From positions 1,645-52,401 of the forward strand of contig JAPLID010000112.1 of assembly GCA_026389285.1 (NCBI GenBank): a stretch of DNA of 50,757 nucleotides, written 5' to 3'. Under the pieces are notes generated by a model. The model had not been told where the DNA came from and did not search any database. It saw only the letters and a list, made by a program, of their open reading frames with translations. The DNA is from Cyanobacteriota bacterium. Its GTDB lineage: Bacteria; Cyanobacteriota; Cyanobacteriia; PCC-6307; Cyanobiaceae. The position numbers were made by a program, and so were the translations under genes. Of the stretch, positions 1 through 9,000 are shown piece after piece (position 1 is the stretch's first letter; the number at the start of each line of letters is the position of its first letter).

Positions 1-1144
1 GCGGCTCGCTGGAGAGTTCCAGGAAGGTCGGCAGGCTCAGCGCCTCGCTGCAGGGCCGCTCGGTGACGGGCAGGCTGCCGGGGCCGTAGCCAAGCTCCGC
101 GTAGGCGGGCTGGCGATGGATCGGGATCGGGTAATAGATGATCGTGCTGACGCCTAGCTCCTGTAGCTGCTGCTTGAGCCAGTCGCGGCAGCAGGCCTCC
201 GGCAGGCCGAAGCTGGCGCTGTCGGCGGAAGGGGTGCAACTGCCGGCGCAGGCGGGCGAGCGAGCCGGGCAGAGGGGCACTCTCACCACAAGCTGGTTCC
301 AGCTGTGGCCCTCGTCCCCCTTGGCGGGCAGACAAACACCGCCCAGGTCGGCGAGTTCGCGCTGGTAGCGCTCGGCGATCGCCCGGCGCTGCTCCACCCA
401 GGCCCGCAGGTGGGGCAGCTTGACATTGAGCACCGCCGCCTGCAGCGCATCGAGGCGGCTGTTGTAGCCCAGCTCGGTGTGTAGATAGCGGCGCGGCATC
501 CCGTGCACCGCCAGCTCCCGCACCCGCTGGGCCAGCTCGGGATCGCGGCAGGTGATCGCGCCACCGTCACCGGCGGCGCCGAGGTTCTTGGTGGGAAAGA
601 AGCTGAAGCAACCCGCATCGCCCCAACTGCCCACCGGCTTTCCGGCCCAGTGGGCGCCAGTGGCCTGGGCGCAGTCCTCGATCACCAGGAGCCCATGGGC
701 GGCGGCGATGGCGCAGAGCCGCTCCATGTCCACCGGCCGGCCGAACAGATGCACCGGCAGCAGCGCCCGCGTGGCGGGGGTGATCGCCGCCTCGATCCGG
801 TCCAGCGCGATCAGATAGGTGTCCTCCTCCACATCCACGAACACCGGCTTGGCACCCACGGCGCTGATCGCCTCAGCGGTGGCGAAGAAGCTGAACGACG
901 AGGTGATCACCTCATCGCCGGGGCCGATACCCAGGCCGCGCAGGGCCAGGATCAGGGCGTCGGTGCCGCTGTTGCAGCCGATCGCATGGGGGACCGCGCA
1001 GCTGGCGGCGAACTCCTGCTCGAAGCGACTAATCGTGGCGCCGCCGATGTATTGGCCGCTCCTCAGGACCTCGAGGACGGCCCCATCGAGGGCATCACCG
1101 AGCTGCCGCAGCTGTTCTCCGAGGCTGAAGGGGGGCACTTGCAT
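1..1144 (-). CDS. DegT/DnrJ/EryC1/StrS-family PLP aminotransferase, 3' end beyond window
   Basis: About 381 codons are open from the ATG at 1144 down to the window edge, so the C terminus is missing. The family transfers an amino group to a keto-sugar with pyridoxal phosphate; products usually feed lipopolysaccharide or exopolysaccharide synthesis. Visible landmarks are the N-terminal LRSGQYIGG segment, the CNSGTDALILAL cofactor-binding stretch, the VIEDCAQATGA segment and SFFPTKNLGAAGDGGA, whose Lys is the expected Schiff-base residue. Near the edge STIIYYPIPIHRQPAY matches the usual C-terminal region. The start is preceded by TAAGGTGG-like purine-rich sequence. No sugar-nucleotide partner gene is in view, so the substrate cannot be named. 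The family call is firm; the exact role is open. Confidence 0.93.
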   Translation of the reverse strand, partial: MQVPPFSLGEQLRQLGDALDGAVLEVLRSGQYIGGATISRFEQEFAASCAVPHAIGCNSGTDALILALRGLGIGPGDEVITSSFSFFATAEAISAVGAKPVFVDVEEDTYLIALDRIEAAITPATRALLPVHLFGRPVDMERLCAIAAAHGLLVIEDCAQATGAHWAGKPVGSWGDAGCFSFFPTKNLGAAGDGGAITCRDPELAQRVRELAVHGMPRRYLHTELGYNSRLDALQAAVLNVKLPHLRAWVEQRRAIAERYQRELADLGGVCLPAKGDEGHSWNQLVVRVPLCPARSPACAGSCTPSADSASFGLPEACCRDWLKQQLQELGVSTIIYYPIPIHRQPAYAELGYGPGSLPVTERPCSEALSLPTFLELSSEP

Positions 1145-1183
1145 GGCGGCCACCTTAATCCGGGGTCAGGATTTGAGAACGCG

Positions 1184-1234
1184 CAGGCTGAACAGTGGCT
1201 CAGGCTGGTCAGTGGCGCCGGCTGAGCAGTGGCA
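1184..1234. repeat. 17-bp tandem repeat, three units
   Basis: Three consecutive 17-bp units run without gaps: CAGGCTGAACAGTGGCT, CAGGCTGGTCAGTGGCG and CCGGCTGAGCAGTGGCA. The core GGCTG-nn-CAGTGGC is invariant. The tract lies just upstream of the aminotransferase start on the minus strand, so it sits in its leader or promoter region. Function is unknown. Confidence 0.8.
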
Positions 1235-1271
1235 CCAGCAGGTCGCTCCATCCCCGGCACCCATCCCAGGA

Positions 1272-1349
1272 GCTCACCCCAGCCCCTCATGCCAACCAAT
1301 CACCCCAGCCATTCACCCCAGCCAATCACCCCAACCATTCACCCCAACC
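1272..1349. repeat. 13-bp tandem repeat, four clean and two degenerate units
   Basis: Units of 13 bp run from 1298 to 1349: AATCACCCCAGCC, ATTCACCCCAGCC, AATCACCCCAACC and ATTCACCCCAACC. Two degenerate units occupy 1272-1297. The second base alternates A/T, giving a 26-bp higher order. The TGA stop of the thioredoxin-like gene (minus strand, ending at 1339) lies inside the tract, so its last residues are repeat-encoded. Unit number could vary between strains. Confidence 0.85.
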
Positions 1350-1932
1350 GTGGCGGCTCCTGACCCGGATGCCATTTGATGTTGCAGCCGATCGAGGGCT
1401 TCTGCTCCACGGGCACCGGCTCCCCGGCCAGCACGGCGGCCACGGCGGCGCGCAGGTCCTGGCCATTGAGCGGCAGCTGATTGCCGGGGCGGCTGTCATC
1501 GAGCTGACCCCGATAGACGAGCCGATGGCCGGCATCGAACAGGAAGGGATCGGGGGTGCAGGCCGCCCGGAAGGCCTTGGCGATGGCCTGGTCGGGATCG
1601 AGCAGATAGGGGAAGGTCCAGCCCCGGGAGGCCACCTGGGCCCGCATGCCCTCCAAGCCGTCCTGGGGATGGGTGAGGGGGCTGTTGCTGCAGAAGCCGA
1701 GCAGGGCAACCTGGCCGGCAAGATCGGTCTGCAGCCGGCTGAGCTCCAGCTCGACGTGCTTCACAAACGGGCAATGGGGACAGAGGAACAGCACCAACAC
1801 AGGCCGGGAAGCCAGAGCTGCGGGCTCAAAGGGCGCGCCCACCCCCTCCCCCCGATGGCGTTCGATCAACTCCAGCGGCAACTCCGTGCCGATGGGAAGC
1901 ATGGTCGAAGCGGTCAGCACCATCGGATCCAA
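1339..1932 (-). CDS. Thioredoxin-like / peroxiredoxin-like (AhpC/TSA fold) protein
   Basis: The protein has 197 residues and the pattern of a thioredoxin-fold, AhpC/TSA-like protein. It reads PVLVLFLCPHCPFVKHVE around residues 44-61, where CPHC is the CxxC redox motif. Later it has FPYLLDPDQAIAKAFRAACTPDPFLFD, the usual DP...cis-Pro (TPDPF) section, and ends with GCNIKWHPG, typical of this subgroup. No signal peptide is seen, so it is likely cytoplasmic. It is expected to act as a thiol-disulfide or peroxide-linked redox protein; the substrate is unknown. It is divergent from the lipoprotein gene with only 26 bp between the starts, so the promoters must overlap the coding regions. The final codons fall in a 13-bp repeat tract. 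Confidence 0.88.
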   Translation of the reverse strand: MDPMVLTASTMLPIGTELPLELIERHRGEGVGAPFEPAALASRPVLVLFLCPHCPFVKHVELELSRLQTDLAGQVALLGFCSNSPLTHPQDGLEGMRAQVASRGWTFPYLLDPDQAIAKAFRAACTPDPFLFDAGHRLVYRGQLDDSRPGNQLPLNGQDLRAAVAAVLAGEPVPVEQKPSIGCNIKWHPGQEPPRLG

Positions 1933-1958
1933 GCGGCCCGGAGGACGCCAATGAGGGG

Positions 1959-2630
1959 TTGAAGGCCGATCATGGCAACGGCCACGAGCCGATCCGCCCC
2001 TTGCACCAACACCAGCCTCCTCTGAATCAGCTCCCCGAGGCCGGAGGCCGCCGCACCGGCGCCGCCCGACTGCTCGGACGGTTGACGCTGGCCGCAGCCC
2101 TGCTGAGCCTGGCGGGCTGTGTACCGGCGGCGCAGCGGGCCAGCGGCTGGGTTTATCCGCTGCACCGCCACCAGCCCAATGACGGACTGGCGGTGGTCAA
2201 CCGGCCCGGTGGGGCGGGTCTGCATCTCTGGCTCGACACCGACACCAGCGAGCCCGGCCGCTGCAGCCCCCGCTGGAATCCGGATGCGGCCCGGCTGCGG
2301 GCGGGGAACGGCCCCAGGCCCAGCAGCACCGGGCGGGCATCTCGGCAGGAGTTCTATGACGCCATGGCCCTGGGGCCTGTGCGCTGGCAGCTGCGGCGCC
2401 AGTTCGCCGCCCTCTGCCGCCAGCGCGCTCCCGGGAGCCGCTTCGTCTGGCTGGAGCCGCCGCGCCGGGCGGAGGACTACCGGCCCGCTCCTTACCCCAT
2501 GGTCGAAGGGCGCAACCTGCTCAGCAATCCCAAGGCGGTGCTGCGGGCCGAGAAGCGGCTGCTGGGCCAGCCGATCGCGCCGGAGGATTTTGAGAACGAG
2601 GAGCCGCCGCCGGTACCGCCAGGGCCCTGA
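1959..2630 (+). CDS. Putative lipoprotein of unknown function
   Basis: The frame is 223 residues. A hydrophobic segment LTLAAALLSLAGC with lipobox LAGC at about residues 42-54 predicts an exported, lipid-anchored protein. The start is uncertain: TTG at 1959 gives a long, His/Gln-rich n-region of about 40 residues, and TTG at 2001 would shorten it; no ATG is available before the lipobox. After the Cys the protein is Pro/Arg-rich and has four further Cys-free blocks with WVYPLHRHQPNDGLAVVN and YDAMALGPVRWQLRRQF. I do not recognise the family. A minus-strand frame covers the same bases, but only the plus strand shows a coherent export signal. Confidence 0.6.
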   Translation: MKADHGNGHEPIRPLHQHQPPLNQLPEAGGRRTGAARLLGRLTLAAALLSLAGCVPAAQRASGWVYPLHRHQPNDGLAVVNRPGGAGLHLWLDTDTSEPGRCSPRWNPDAARLRAGNGPRPSSTGRASRQEFYDAMALGPVRWQLRRQFAALCRQRAPGSRFVWLEPPRRAEDYRPAPYPMVEGRNLLSNPKAVLRAEKRLLGQPIAPEDFENEEPPPVPPGP

Positions 2631-2648
2631 AGCCATGCGGGCCTGGGT

Positions 2649-4145
2649 TCACCCCCACACCAGCGGCTCCGCCTGGCGCCAGTAGCGCGAGAAGCGCCGC
2701 AGATCCGGGGCTCCGGGCCCCTGATCGGGCAGCACCACGAACGGCTCCGGCTCCAGGATCCGTAGCGGCAGGACCTGCGCCAGGCGCGCCGCGATCAGGG
2801 CGAAGCGGGGATCCGTCGCCCGGCTGGTGACGAGGCCATCGGCCCCGGTGGCGGCCGCCGCCGCCAGCAGCTCGGCCGCCACGTCTCCCTCCCGCACGCT
2901 CACGGGCAGTTCCGCCAGGCACTCGCGCAGGAAGCGCAGCCGCCCGGGCGCCAGGGGCTGGGGTGTGGCGCCGCCGTTCAGGTGGCCGCCCGTGGTGGTG
3001 GCGGTGCCGCCGGCGATCAGCTCGCTGTCGAACACGAACACAGCCGGGGCAGCGGGATGGGCCCGCAGGGCCGGATTAGCCGGTCCCATGGCCTCGCCGT
3101 GCACCCAGACCAGCGGCTTTCGCATCACTCCCGCCGCTGGGCCAGCCGCCGTCGCCTCCCATTCCAGGCGGGCCTGATCGGTGGCTGCCGCGAGGGTGGC
3201 TGGGACGGTGACTGGGACGACTGTGGCTTCGCTGACCGTGTCTGCAGCGGTGGTGGCTGCGGAGACTGGATCTGCTGCGACCGTGGCTCCTGAGAGCGGC
3301 CGGAACAGGCGCGCCTGCAGCGCCTCATAGCTGGCCTCGAACGGGCACCCGCCCGACTGATCGGCCCCGCCCCGCGACGCAGCCGGGCAGCCGGCACAGA
3401 AACGGCCGCCGCTGAAGCGCTCCAGATTGGCGCGGTTGAAGACGTAGGGCTTGTGGCTGAAGCTGCTGGCCACCCACTGCCAACTGAGGTTGTTACTGGC
3501 CGGATCGCCGTCAAGCAGGTGGCGCAGGAACCAGCCGGCCCCGGCCTGCCAGCGCACCCGGCGCCAGTGCACCACATAGGCCGCCAGCCACATCCGGGCG
3601 TGGTTATGCAGCCAGCCCGTGCCCATCAGCTCCGTCGCGAAGCCATCGATGCAGGCCAGGCCGGTCGAGGCGGATGCAAGATCGGTCGGCAGTTCCTGGG
3701 CATAGGACTGGGGCGGATGGCCGGTCTTCAGCGGTTCGCGGTCGTCCCAGATGCCGTCCCCCCAGAGGCGCCAGAGCCGCTGCCAGTAATCGCGCCAACC
3801 CAGCTCATTGATCAGCTTCTCGCCCAGGCGCCGCTGGGCCGGGCTCCAGCGAGGGCCGGCGACGGGACCGGTAACGGTGCTGGCAGCGGAGCCGGCAAGC
3901 AGCTCTCCCTGCACCGACCCCTCACCGAACGCCTCCAATCTTGCGAACACGGCGTCACGCACCTCCGCCAGGGTCAGCACCCCATGGCGGATGTAGGGCG
4001 ACAGACGGGTCACGGCACCCTCGAGGTGGTTGCGGGTGGCGCCATAACGGGCGGGATCGATCGCCGCCAGGCGCCGCTCGGCCTCGCGCCGGCCACCGCG
4101 GCAGGGGGAAGCCTGTGCCGGATCCATGCTTTGTGTCATCGGCAC
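2649..4145 (-). CDS. Photolyase/cryptochrome-family protein with reversed domain order
   Basis: The 498-residue protein carries both photolyase domains, but in the order FAD domain first. Residues ~40-240 are the FAD-binding helical domain: TRLSPYIRHGVLT, INELGWRDYWQRLW, GTGWLHNHARMWLA, then FLRHLLDGDPASNNLSWQWV and KPYVFNRANLERF. Residues ~283-340 are an Ala/Thr/Val-rich linker. Residues ~342-490 resemble the alpha/beta antenna domain that normally comes first: PLVWVHGEAMGPANPALRAH, VFVFDSELI, LRFLRECLAELPVSVREGD and LAAAAATGADGLVTS. Cys250, Cys253 and Cys267 (FCAGC...CPF) form a small Cys cluster after the FAD domain. The role is light-driven DNA repair or light sensing, unresolved. It is divergent from fabI across 161 bp. 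Confidence 0.9.
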   Translation of the reverse strand: MPMTQSMDPAQASPCRGGRREAERRLAAIDPARYGATRNHLEGAVTRLSPYIRHGVLTLAEVRDAVFARLEAFGEGSVQGELLAGSAASTVTGPVAGPRWSPAQRRLGEKLINELGWRDYWQRLWRLWGDGIWDDREPLKTGHPPQSYAQELPTDLASASTGLACIDGFATELMGTGWLHNHARMWLAAYVVHWRRVRWQAGAGWFLRHLLDGDPASNNLSWQWVASSFSHKPYVFNRANLERFSGGRFCAGCPAASRGGADQSGGCPFEASYEALQARLFRPLSGATVAADPVSAATTAADTVSEATVVPVTVPATLAAATDQARLEWEATAAGPAAGVMRKPLVWVHGEAMGPANPALRAHPAAPAVFVFDSELIAGGTATTTGGHLNGGATPQPLAPGRLRFLRECLAELPVSVREGDVAAELLAAAAATGADGLVTSRATDPRFALIAARLAQVLPLRILEPEPFVVLPDQGPGAPDLRRFSRYWRQAEPLVWG

Positions 4146-4306
4146 AGCCTGCTGCCATCCTGCTCAACCCGGCCGCCACTCCTGCGCATGCCGCGCAGCT
4201 GGCGGTGACCGAATGGGAGCCCCAGGATGAGCTGGGAAGGCATAGCACCACGCTGCGGGAGAATCCCTCCCACCGCTCCCTGGCGCCGGCGCCGGCGTCC
4301 CTCCCC

Positions 4307-5089
4307 ATGCTCCTCGACCTGCGCGGCAAGAAGGCCCTCGTCACCGGCATCGCCAACAACAAGTCGATCGCCTGGGGCATCGCCCAGCAGCTGCATGCGG
4401 CCGGCTGTGAGCTGGGGGTCACCTACCTGCCCGATGAGAAGGGCCGCTTCGAGGGCAAGGTGCGCGATCTCACCGCCCCGCTGGCCCCCAGCCTGTTCGA
4501 ACCGCTCAACGTGCAGGATCCGGCCCAGATCGAGGCGGTGTTCGCCCGGGTGGCCGAGCAATGGGGCTCGATCGATGTGCTGGTGCACTGCCTGGCCTTC
4601 GCCGGCAAGGAGGAGCTGATCGGCGACTATTCCGCTATCAGCCCCGCGGGCTTCGGCCGGGCGCTGGAGGTGGGCGCCTACTCCCTGGCGCCCCTGTGCC
4701 GCTACGCCAAGCCCCTGTTCAACCCAGGCGGCAGCGTCATCACCCTCAGCTATCTGGGCGCCGAGCGAGCCATCCCTAACTACAACGTCATGGGCGTCGC
4801 CAAGGCGGCCCTGGAGGCCTCGGTGCGCTATCTGGCCGCCGAGCTGGGCCCGGACAAGAACGTGCGCGTCAACGCCATCAGCGCCGGCCCGATCCGCACC
4901 CTGGCCAGCTCTGCCATCGGCGGCATCCTCGACATGATCCACAACGTCGAAGCAAAAGCCCCCCTGCGGCGCACCGTCACCCAGCAGGAAGTCGGCGCCA
5001 CCGCCGCCTTCCTGGCCAGCCCGTTGGCGAGCGGCATCACCGGCCAGGTGATCTATGTGGATGCGGGTTACTGCATCACGGGGATGTAA
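4307..5089 (+). CDS. fabI: Enoyl-[acyl-carrier-protein] reductase (NADH), FabI
   Basis: The 260-residue protein catalyses the last reduction in each cycle of type II fatty-acid elongation, acting in the cytoplasm on trans-2-enoyl-ACP. It starts MLLDLRGKKALVTGIANNKSIAWGIA, the FabI-specific variant of the glycine-rich nucleotide-binding motif. The active-site Tyr/Lys region is NYNVMGVAKAALEASVRYLA, and YSLAPLCRYAKPLF and AGPIRTLASSAI are further FabI signatures. It ends QVIYVDAGYCITGM, as usual. The ATG at 4307 gives exactly the family length; the open frame extends further upstream but that stretch has no FabI similarity. No clear Shine-Dalgarno site precedes it. Confidence 0.97.
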   Translation: MLLDLRGKKALVTGIANNKSIAWGIAQQLHAAGCELGVTYLPDEKGRFEGKVRDLTAPLAPSLFEPLNVQDPAQIEAVFARVAEQWGSIDVLVHCLAFAGKEELIGDYSAISPAGFGRALEVGAYSLAPLCRYAKPLFNPGGSVITLSYLGAERAIPNYNVMGVAKAALEASVRYLAAELGPDKNVRVNAISAGPIRTLASSAIGGILDMIHNVEAKAPLRRTVTQQEVGATAAFLASPLASGITGQVIYVDAGYCITGM

Positions 5090-5110
5090 GAAGCCTGGCG
5101 CCACAAAGGC

Positions 5111-5372
5111 TCAGGCCAGCGGCTTGATCCAGCGCAGGCCGGGGAAACGTCGGAAATCGCTGTCGGCCGAACAAAGTGAATATCTGTGCTCGCTGGCCAG
5201 CGCAGCCAGGTAAGCGTCGCTGGTGAGGTTGGCGGCCACACCCACCTCTGCGATCAGTCGGCACAGGATGTCCCAGTGGGCTGGGCCAGGCTCGACCAGT
5301 AAGTACCACAAAGGACTGCTGCAACAAGCCAGCCACCAGCTCCATGGCCTGGGAAGGACGGAGTGGAGGTCC
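5111..5372 (-). pseudogene. VapC-type PIN-domain toxin remnant, frameshifted and 5'-truncated
   Basis: The reading from 5300 down to the stop at 5111 matches the C-terminal half of VapC PIN toxins: LVEPGPAHWDILC, ANLTSDAYLAALASEH and CSADSDFRRFPGLRWIKPLA, with the later conserved Asp residues present. The preceding piece, SQAMELVAGLLQQSFVVL, is in a different frame just upstream; the two join if one base is removed near 5288-5292. The N-terminal third, with the first catalytic Asp, is absent, and no antitoxin gene adjoins. It should be non-functional as a ribonuclease. Confidence 0.75.
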
Positions 5373-5440
5373 CCCGGGTCCATGGACAGTGATCAGGAGT
5401 ACGCAGGCGTGAGTTTAGGAGTAGTGACGAACTTCTGTTC

Positions 5441-5581
5441 CTAGACGACCGGGCTGAGGTAGCTGATCGTTGATTGGCGTCGCTCGCCGTTGTAGTAGCC
5501 CTCGATCCAGAAGGAATGATCGTGCCGCTGGTGGATCTCAGCACGGCCACGGCAGTTTATCTCTTCTCCAGTCACATACTC
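5441..5581 (-). pseudogene. IS3-family transposase C-terminal remnant
   Basis: The last ~46 residues of this frame read HSFWIEGYYNGERRQSTISYLSPVV, the hallmark end of IS3-family OrfB integrase-type transposases (IE.YYN..RRHS..GYLSP). The catalytic core is not present upstream. It is oriented opposite to a second IS3-like remnant beginning a few bases away. Confidence 0.6.
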
Positions 5582-5587
5582 AGTTGA

Positions 5588-5950
5588 AAACTCTCCAACA
5601 GACTTGGCACAGAGTTCTGCCTGGAGACTCTGGAATTGGCGTTGAAAGATGGCCACAAGCGACAGATCTTCCACTCCGATCAAGGCTGTCAGCTCACCTC
5701 ATCCATATTCGTGGGCAGGCTGAGGCGATTGATAGCAGCTGGCCTGGGGAAAGCGCTGCTATGACAACATCTTGGTGGAAAGATTGTGGCGAACGCTCAA
5801 ATATGAGGGGGTCTATCTGCGTGCCTGCAGCGATGGCTAGGAGGCCGAGATCAGCCTGGGGCGCTTCCTATGGAGGTACTGCCATGCAAGGCCCCATAGC
5901 CAGCTTGGAGGCAACCCCCCCCCCAGGAAGTCTACATTGAGACTGAACAT
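5588..5950 (+). pseudogene. IS3-family transposase (OrfB) remnant with frameshifts and a stop
   Basis: From 5588 the plus strand reads LSNRLGTEFCLETLELALKDG then IFHSDQGCQLTSSIFVGRL, the region around the second Asp of the DDE site. After a +1 shift near 5750 it reads RCYDNILVERLWRTLKYEGVYL, which includes the expected catalytic Glu. A TAG at 5838-5840 interrupts it, followed by EAEISLGRFLWRYCHARPHSQLGG, and a run of C at 5915-5924 marks another shift. The 5' part of the gene is missing. This is a dead copy. Confidence 0.75.
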
Positions 5951-6030
5951 TGTTCCCCCCGCCCGGGGTAACGATGTCAGGGGCCACAACGATCCGGTAA
6001 AAGGTACCCACCTCAGTTCAGTGCTGGGCG

Positions 6031-9000
6031 TCAGGCCAGGCTGGTGAAGTCGGCCAGGGTGAAGCGGCCGTCGCCGCCGAGCACCTGGTCGAAGCCGGGG
6101 GCGCGGGCGGCCACTTGGTCATAAGTTGCGGCGCCGCTGAGCAGGTCGTGGGCGGCCGCGATCAGGCTTTGCTGGCCGGAGCTGTCGTTGGAGAGGGCCC
6201 AGAACATCATCCCCCCGAGGCCGGCCGTTTCCACGTAGGCGGCCTTGCCGGCAATCGTGGCTGTGGTTTCGATCGAGCTCCAGATCTGACTGGTTGAATT
6301 GTAGGCAAAGGCGGCTTTATTGGTGTCATCCCAAACCAGCGAAAAGCTATCATTAAGGATGCCCGTAATCATGTCTTTTTGATTGCAGTTTCCCTTTTCA
6401 TAAGAACCTGGAGCCAAGCTTGCGTTGCCGGCTTGTTGATAGCCGACACTACTACCTGCAGTCACACCACCCCAGGCGCGGGTGTAGGCCGGCGCCCCCA
6501 GCACAACCTTATCCAGCGCGATTCCTGCATCACGAAATTGATCGATTGCCGTTACCACGTCATAGCCGCCTGGGTCTCCTGTCATCGCTGCCTGATGGCC
6601 TGTTTTTGATTCCCAGCCTCCATGGAAGTCGTAGGCCATCACGTTGTAGAAGTCCACAAAGGGATCGATTCCTTTGAGGTTGAGATTGGCCAGTTTGTCG
6701 GCGCCGCCGGCAGTGGCGATCGAGATCTCAACGGCCTGGCCAGTGCGTCCTTGCAGGGCTGTCAACTTCTGATCCAGGAGCTCCAGGGTGAGCTTCAGAT
6801 TGTTGCCATCCTGGTCGCTCACGGCATTGCTGGCCAGGCCGCCACCGCCAGGATATTCCCAGTCGAAGTCAACCGAGTTGAAGAAATCGTAGTACTCCAG
6901 ATGATCGATAATCGATTCGGTGAAGATCTCGCGGCCTGCCGCATCATCCAGATTCGTGCTGAAATTTCCCGCCAATGTCCAGCCACCGATCGCGAAGCCG
7001 ATGTTCAGCTCGGGATTCAGCTCCTTTAGCAGCCGCAACTGGTTGAGATTGCCGGCATAGAGTTTCTGCCAGGCGGCCTTGTTGTCACCCACCCAGGCGG
7101 AATCATCGCTATATAAATCGCCATCGGTGCGTAGGGTCAAGCTCCGACCGCTGCCTGCGTTGAAGTGGGCAGCGACGGCCGCTATTCGCGCCGCCGTGCT
7201 GCTGCCGCTTGGGTTGAAGGTGCCCTGCCACTGGTCGGTCCAGCTGAACAGGCTACTGTGATCGACGAGATAGGCCTGGCGCTGGACGCTGAGGCCATCC
7301 CAATCGGATTTGCTGAAGCTACGCTGCAACCCCCCCTGGGAATCCTGCCAGCTGTCGGGTTTAGCCATCACCAGCCAGGAGCCGTCGGCGTTGGCACTGA
7401 CATTGAAATCACCGCCAGTCAGATAGCGTTGGCGCCGCCCATCGCCGATCTCTTGCCATTCCGATGTCTCAAATCGGCGGCTCACCAGTAGATCGGCCTG
7501 GGTGAAGGTTTTTTCGTAGGCCGCCCAGGGGTCGTGGATGCCCAGCCCTCCGGCCCTGTTGCTGTTCAAACCTTGGTATCCAGGTTGCACCCAGTCGCCT
7601 GGCAGCACATTCAATTCAGCCGCCATGTAAGGGCGATCTGCCTGGGTAGGGGTGATGCCAAAGAAGCTGTAATTGAGATTAGTGAGTTGACCTGCTTTGA
7701 CATCGGCTACGTTGAAATCACGCCCGTAGATGCCCCACTCTTCGAAGTAGCCCACGACGCGCTTTGTGGCGTTGCCGCTGCCACCGCTGCCACCGCTGCC
7801 GCTGACCCCGCTACCGGGGGTGCTGGGCGCCGGGTTGGTGTCAACGCTGAAGGCGAAGCTGGCCGATGGGCTGCCGAGATTGCCGGCGGCATCGGCAACG
7901 CGGGCGCTGATGCTGTAACTGCCGTTATTGACCAGGGCGGTTGGAGTGAACGTCCAGGTTTTGGCCGTGTTGTTGACGCTGGCGTTGCCCAGCAGGGTGG
8001 AGCCGTTGAAGATGCGCAGGCTTTCGCCGGTGCTGAGGGCAGCGGAGAGGCTGCCCGAAATGGTGGGTGTGCTGTCGTCGCTGATGGCAGCCGGGGCCAG
8101 GTTGCCTTGAACCAGGCCCACGTTGTCGGCCACGGCCGTGATCGTGGCGGTGGTGAGCGACGCAGTTGTGCCACTCCCGCTTGAGCCCGTGTCAGTAGTG
8201 CCTGTGCCCGTGCCGGAAGAGCCCGTGCCGGTGCTGCCTGGATCAGTGCTGCCAGTGCTACTCGTTCCCAATCCAGAACCGCTGGTTGCAGTTCCACTGG
8301 CTGTGCTGCTTCCAGCGGTGCTTCCGCCAGCGGCGCTGCCTCCTGCGCCGCTAGGGGGAGTGCTGAACTGGAACAGATCGCTCACCGTTTGGCCGCTCAG
8401 GTTGGCGCTGGCTTGGAAGTAGGAGCTCAGGCTGGCGCCAGCGGCCAGGGGCTGGGCGGCCGCCCAAGCGGGGGCCGAGAGGGTCACCCGATAGCTGCCA
8501 TCCGCCAGCGCTTGTTGCTGCACGCTGAAATCACTGATGCTGCCCAGGGCGTGGCGGCTGGTGAAGCTCACACTCCAGCCGGCTGGCGCCGAGCCGCTGC
8601 CGCCGTTCAGCACCGTGATCGTGCCTTCGTAGGCCCCGGTCCAGCTGCTGCCGAGCTTGATCTGAACGGCCAGACCCCCGCTAGTGGCAGTGGTTGTGCT
8701 GCCCTGACTGCCGCCCGTCGTCGTGCCCCCTGTGGAGCCCGTTGTCGTACCCGATGGCGTGCCCGTATCGAAACCCGCGCCAGCGGTGCTAGTGCCCGTG
8801 CTGGCGGTGTTGGCGGCGCCTCCGGCGATCAGCACGGTCTCCGCCAGCGTCACGTCCTGATCGTTGTCGCTGGTGACGGTGAACCCCAGGGCCAGGCTGG
8901 CCCCGGCGCCCAGCGGCGCCGCAGCTGCCGCTGCCCGTACCGTGATCGTGTAGGTGCCATCGTTGTTGGCAACGGCACTTTCGTCGGCGTTGTAGAAGTC

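Noticed and set aside
1914..2636. 240-residue minus-strand frame opposite the lipoprotein
   Set aside because: The plus strand has a lipobox and export-signal pattern; the minus frame is Arg/Ala-rich with no recognisable feature.
5957..5968. CCCC-GCCC-GGGG hairpin after the chitinase stop
   Set aside because: A four-base stem with no T-run is too weak to call a terminator.
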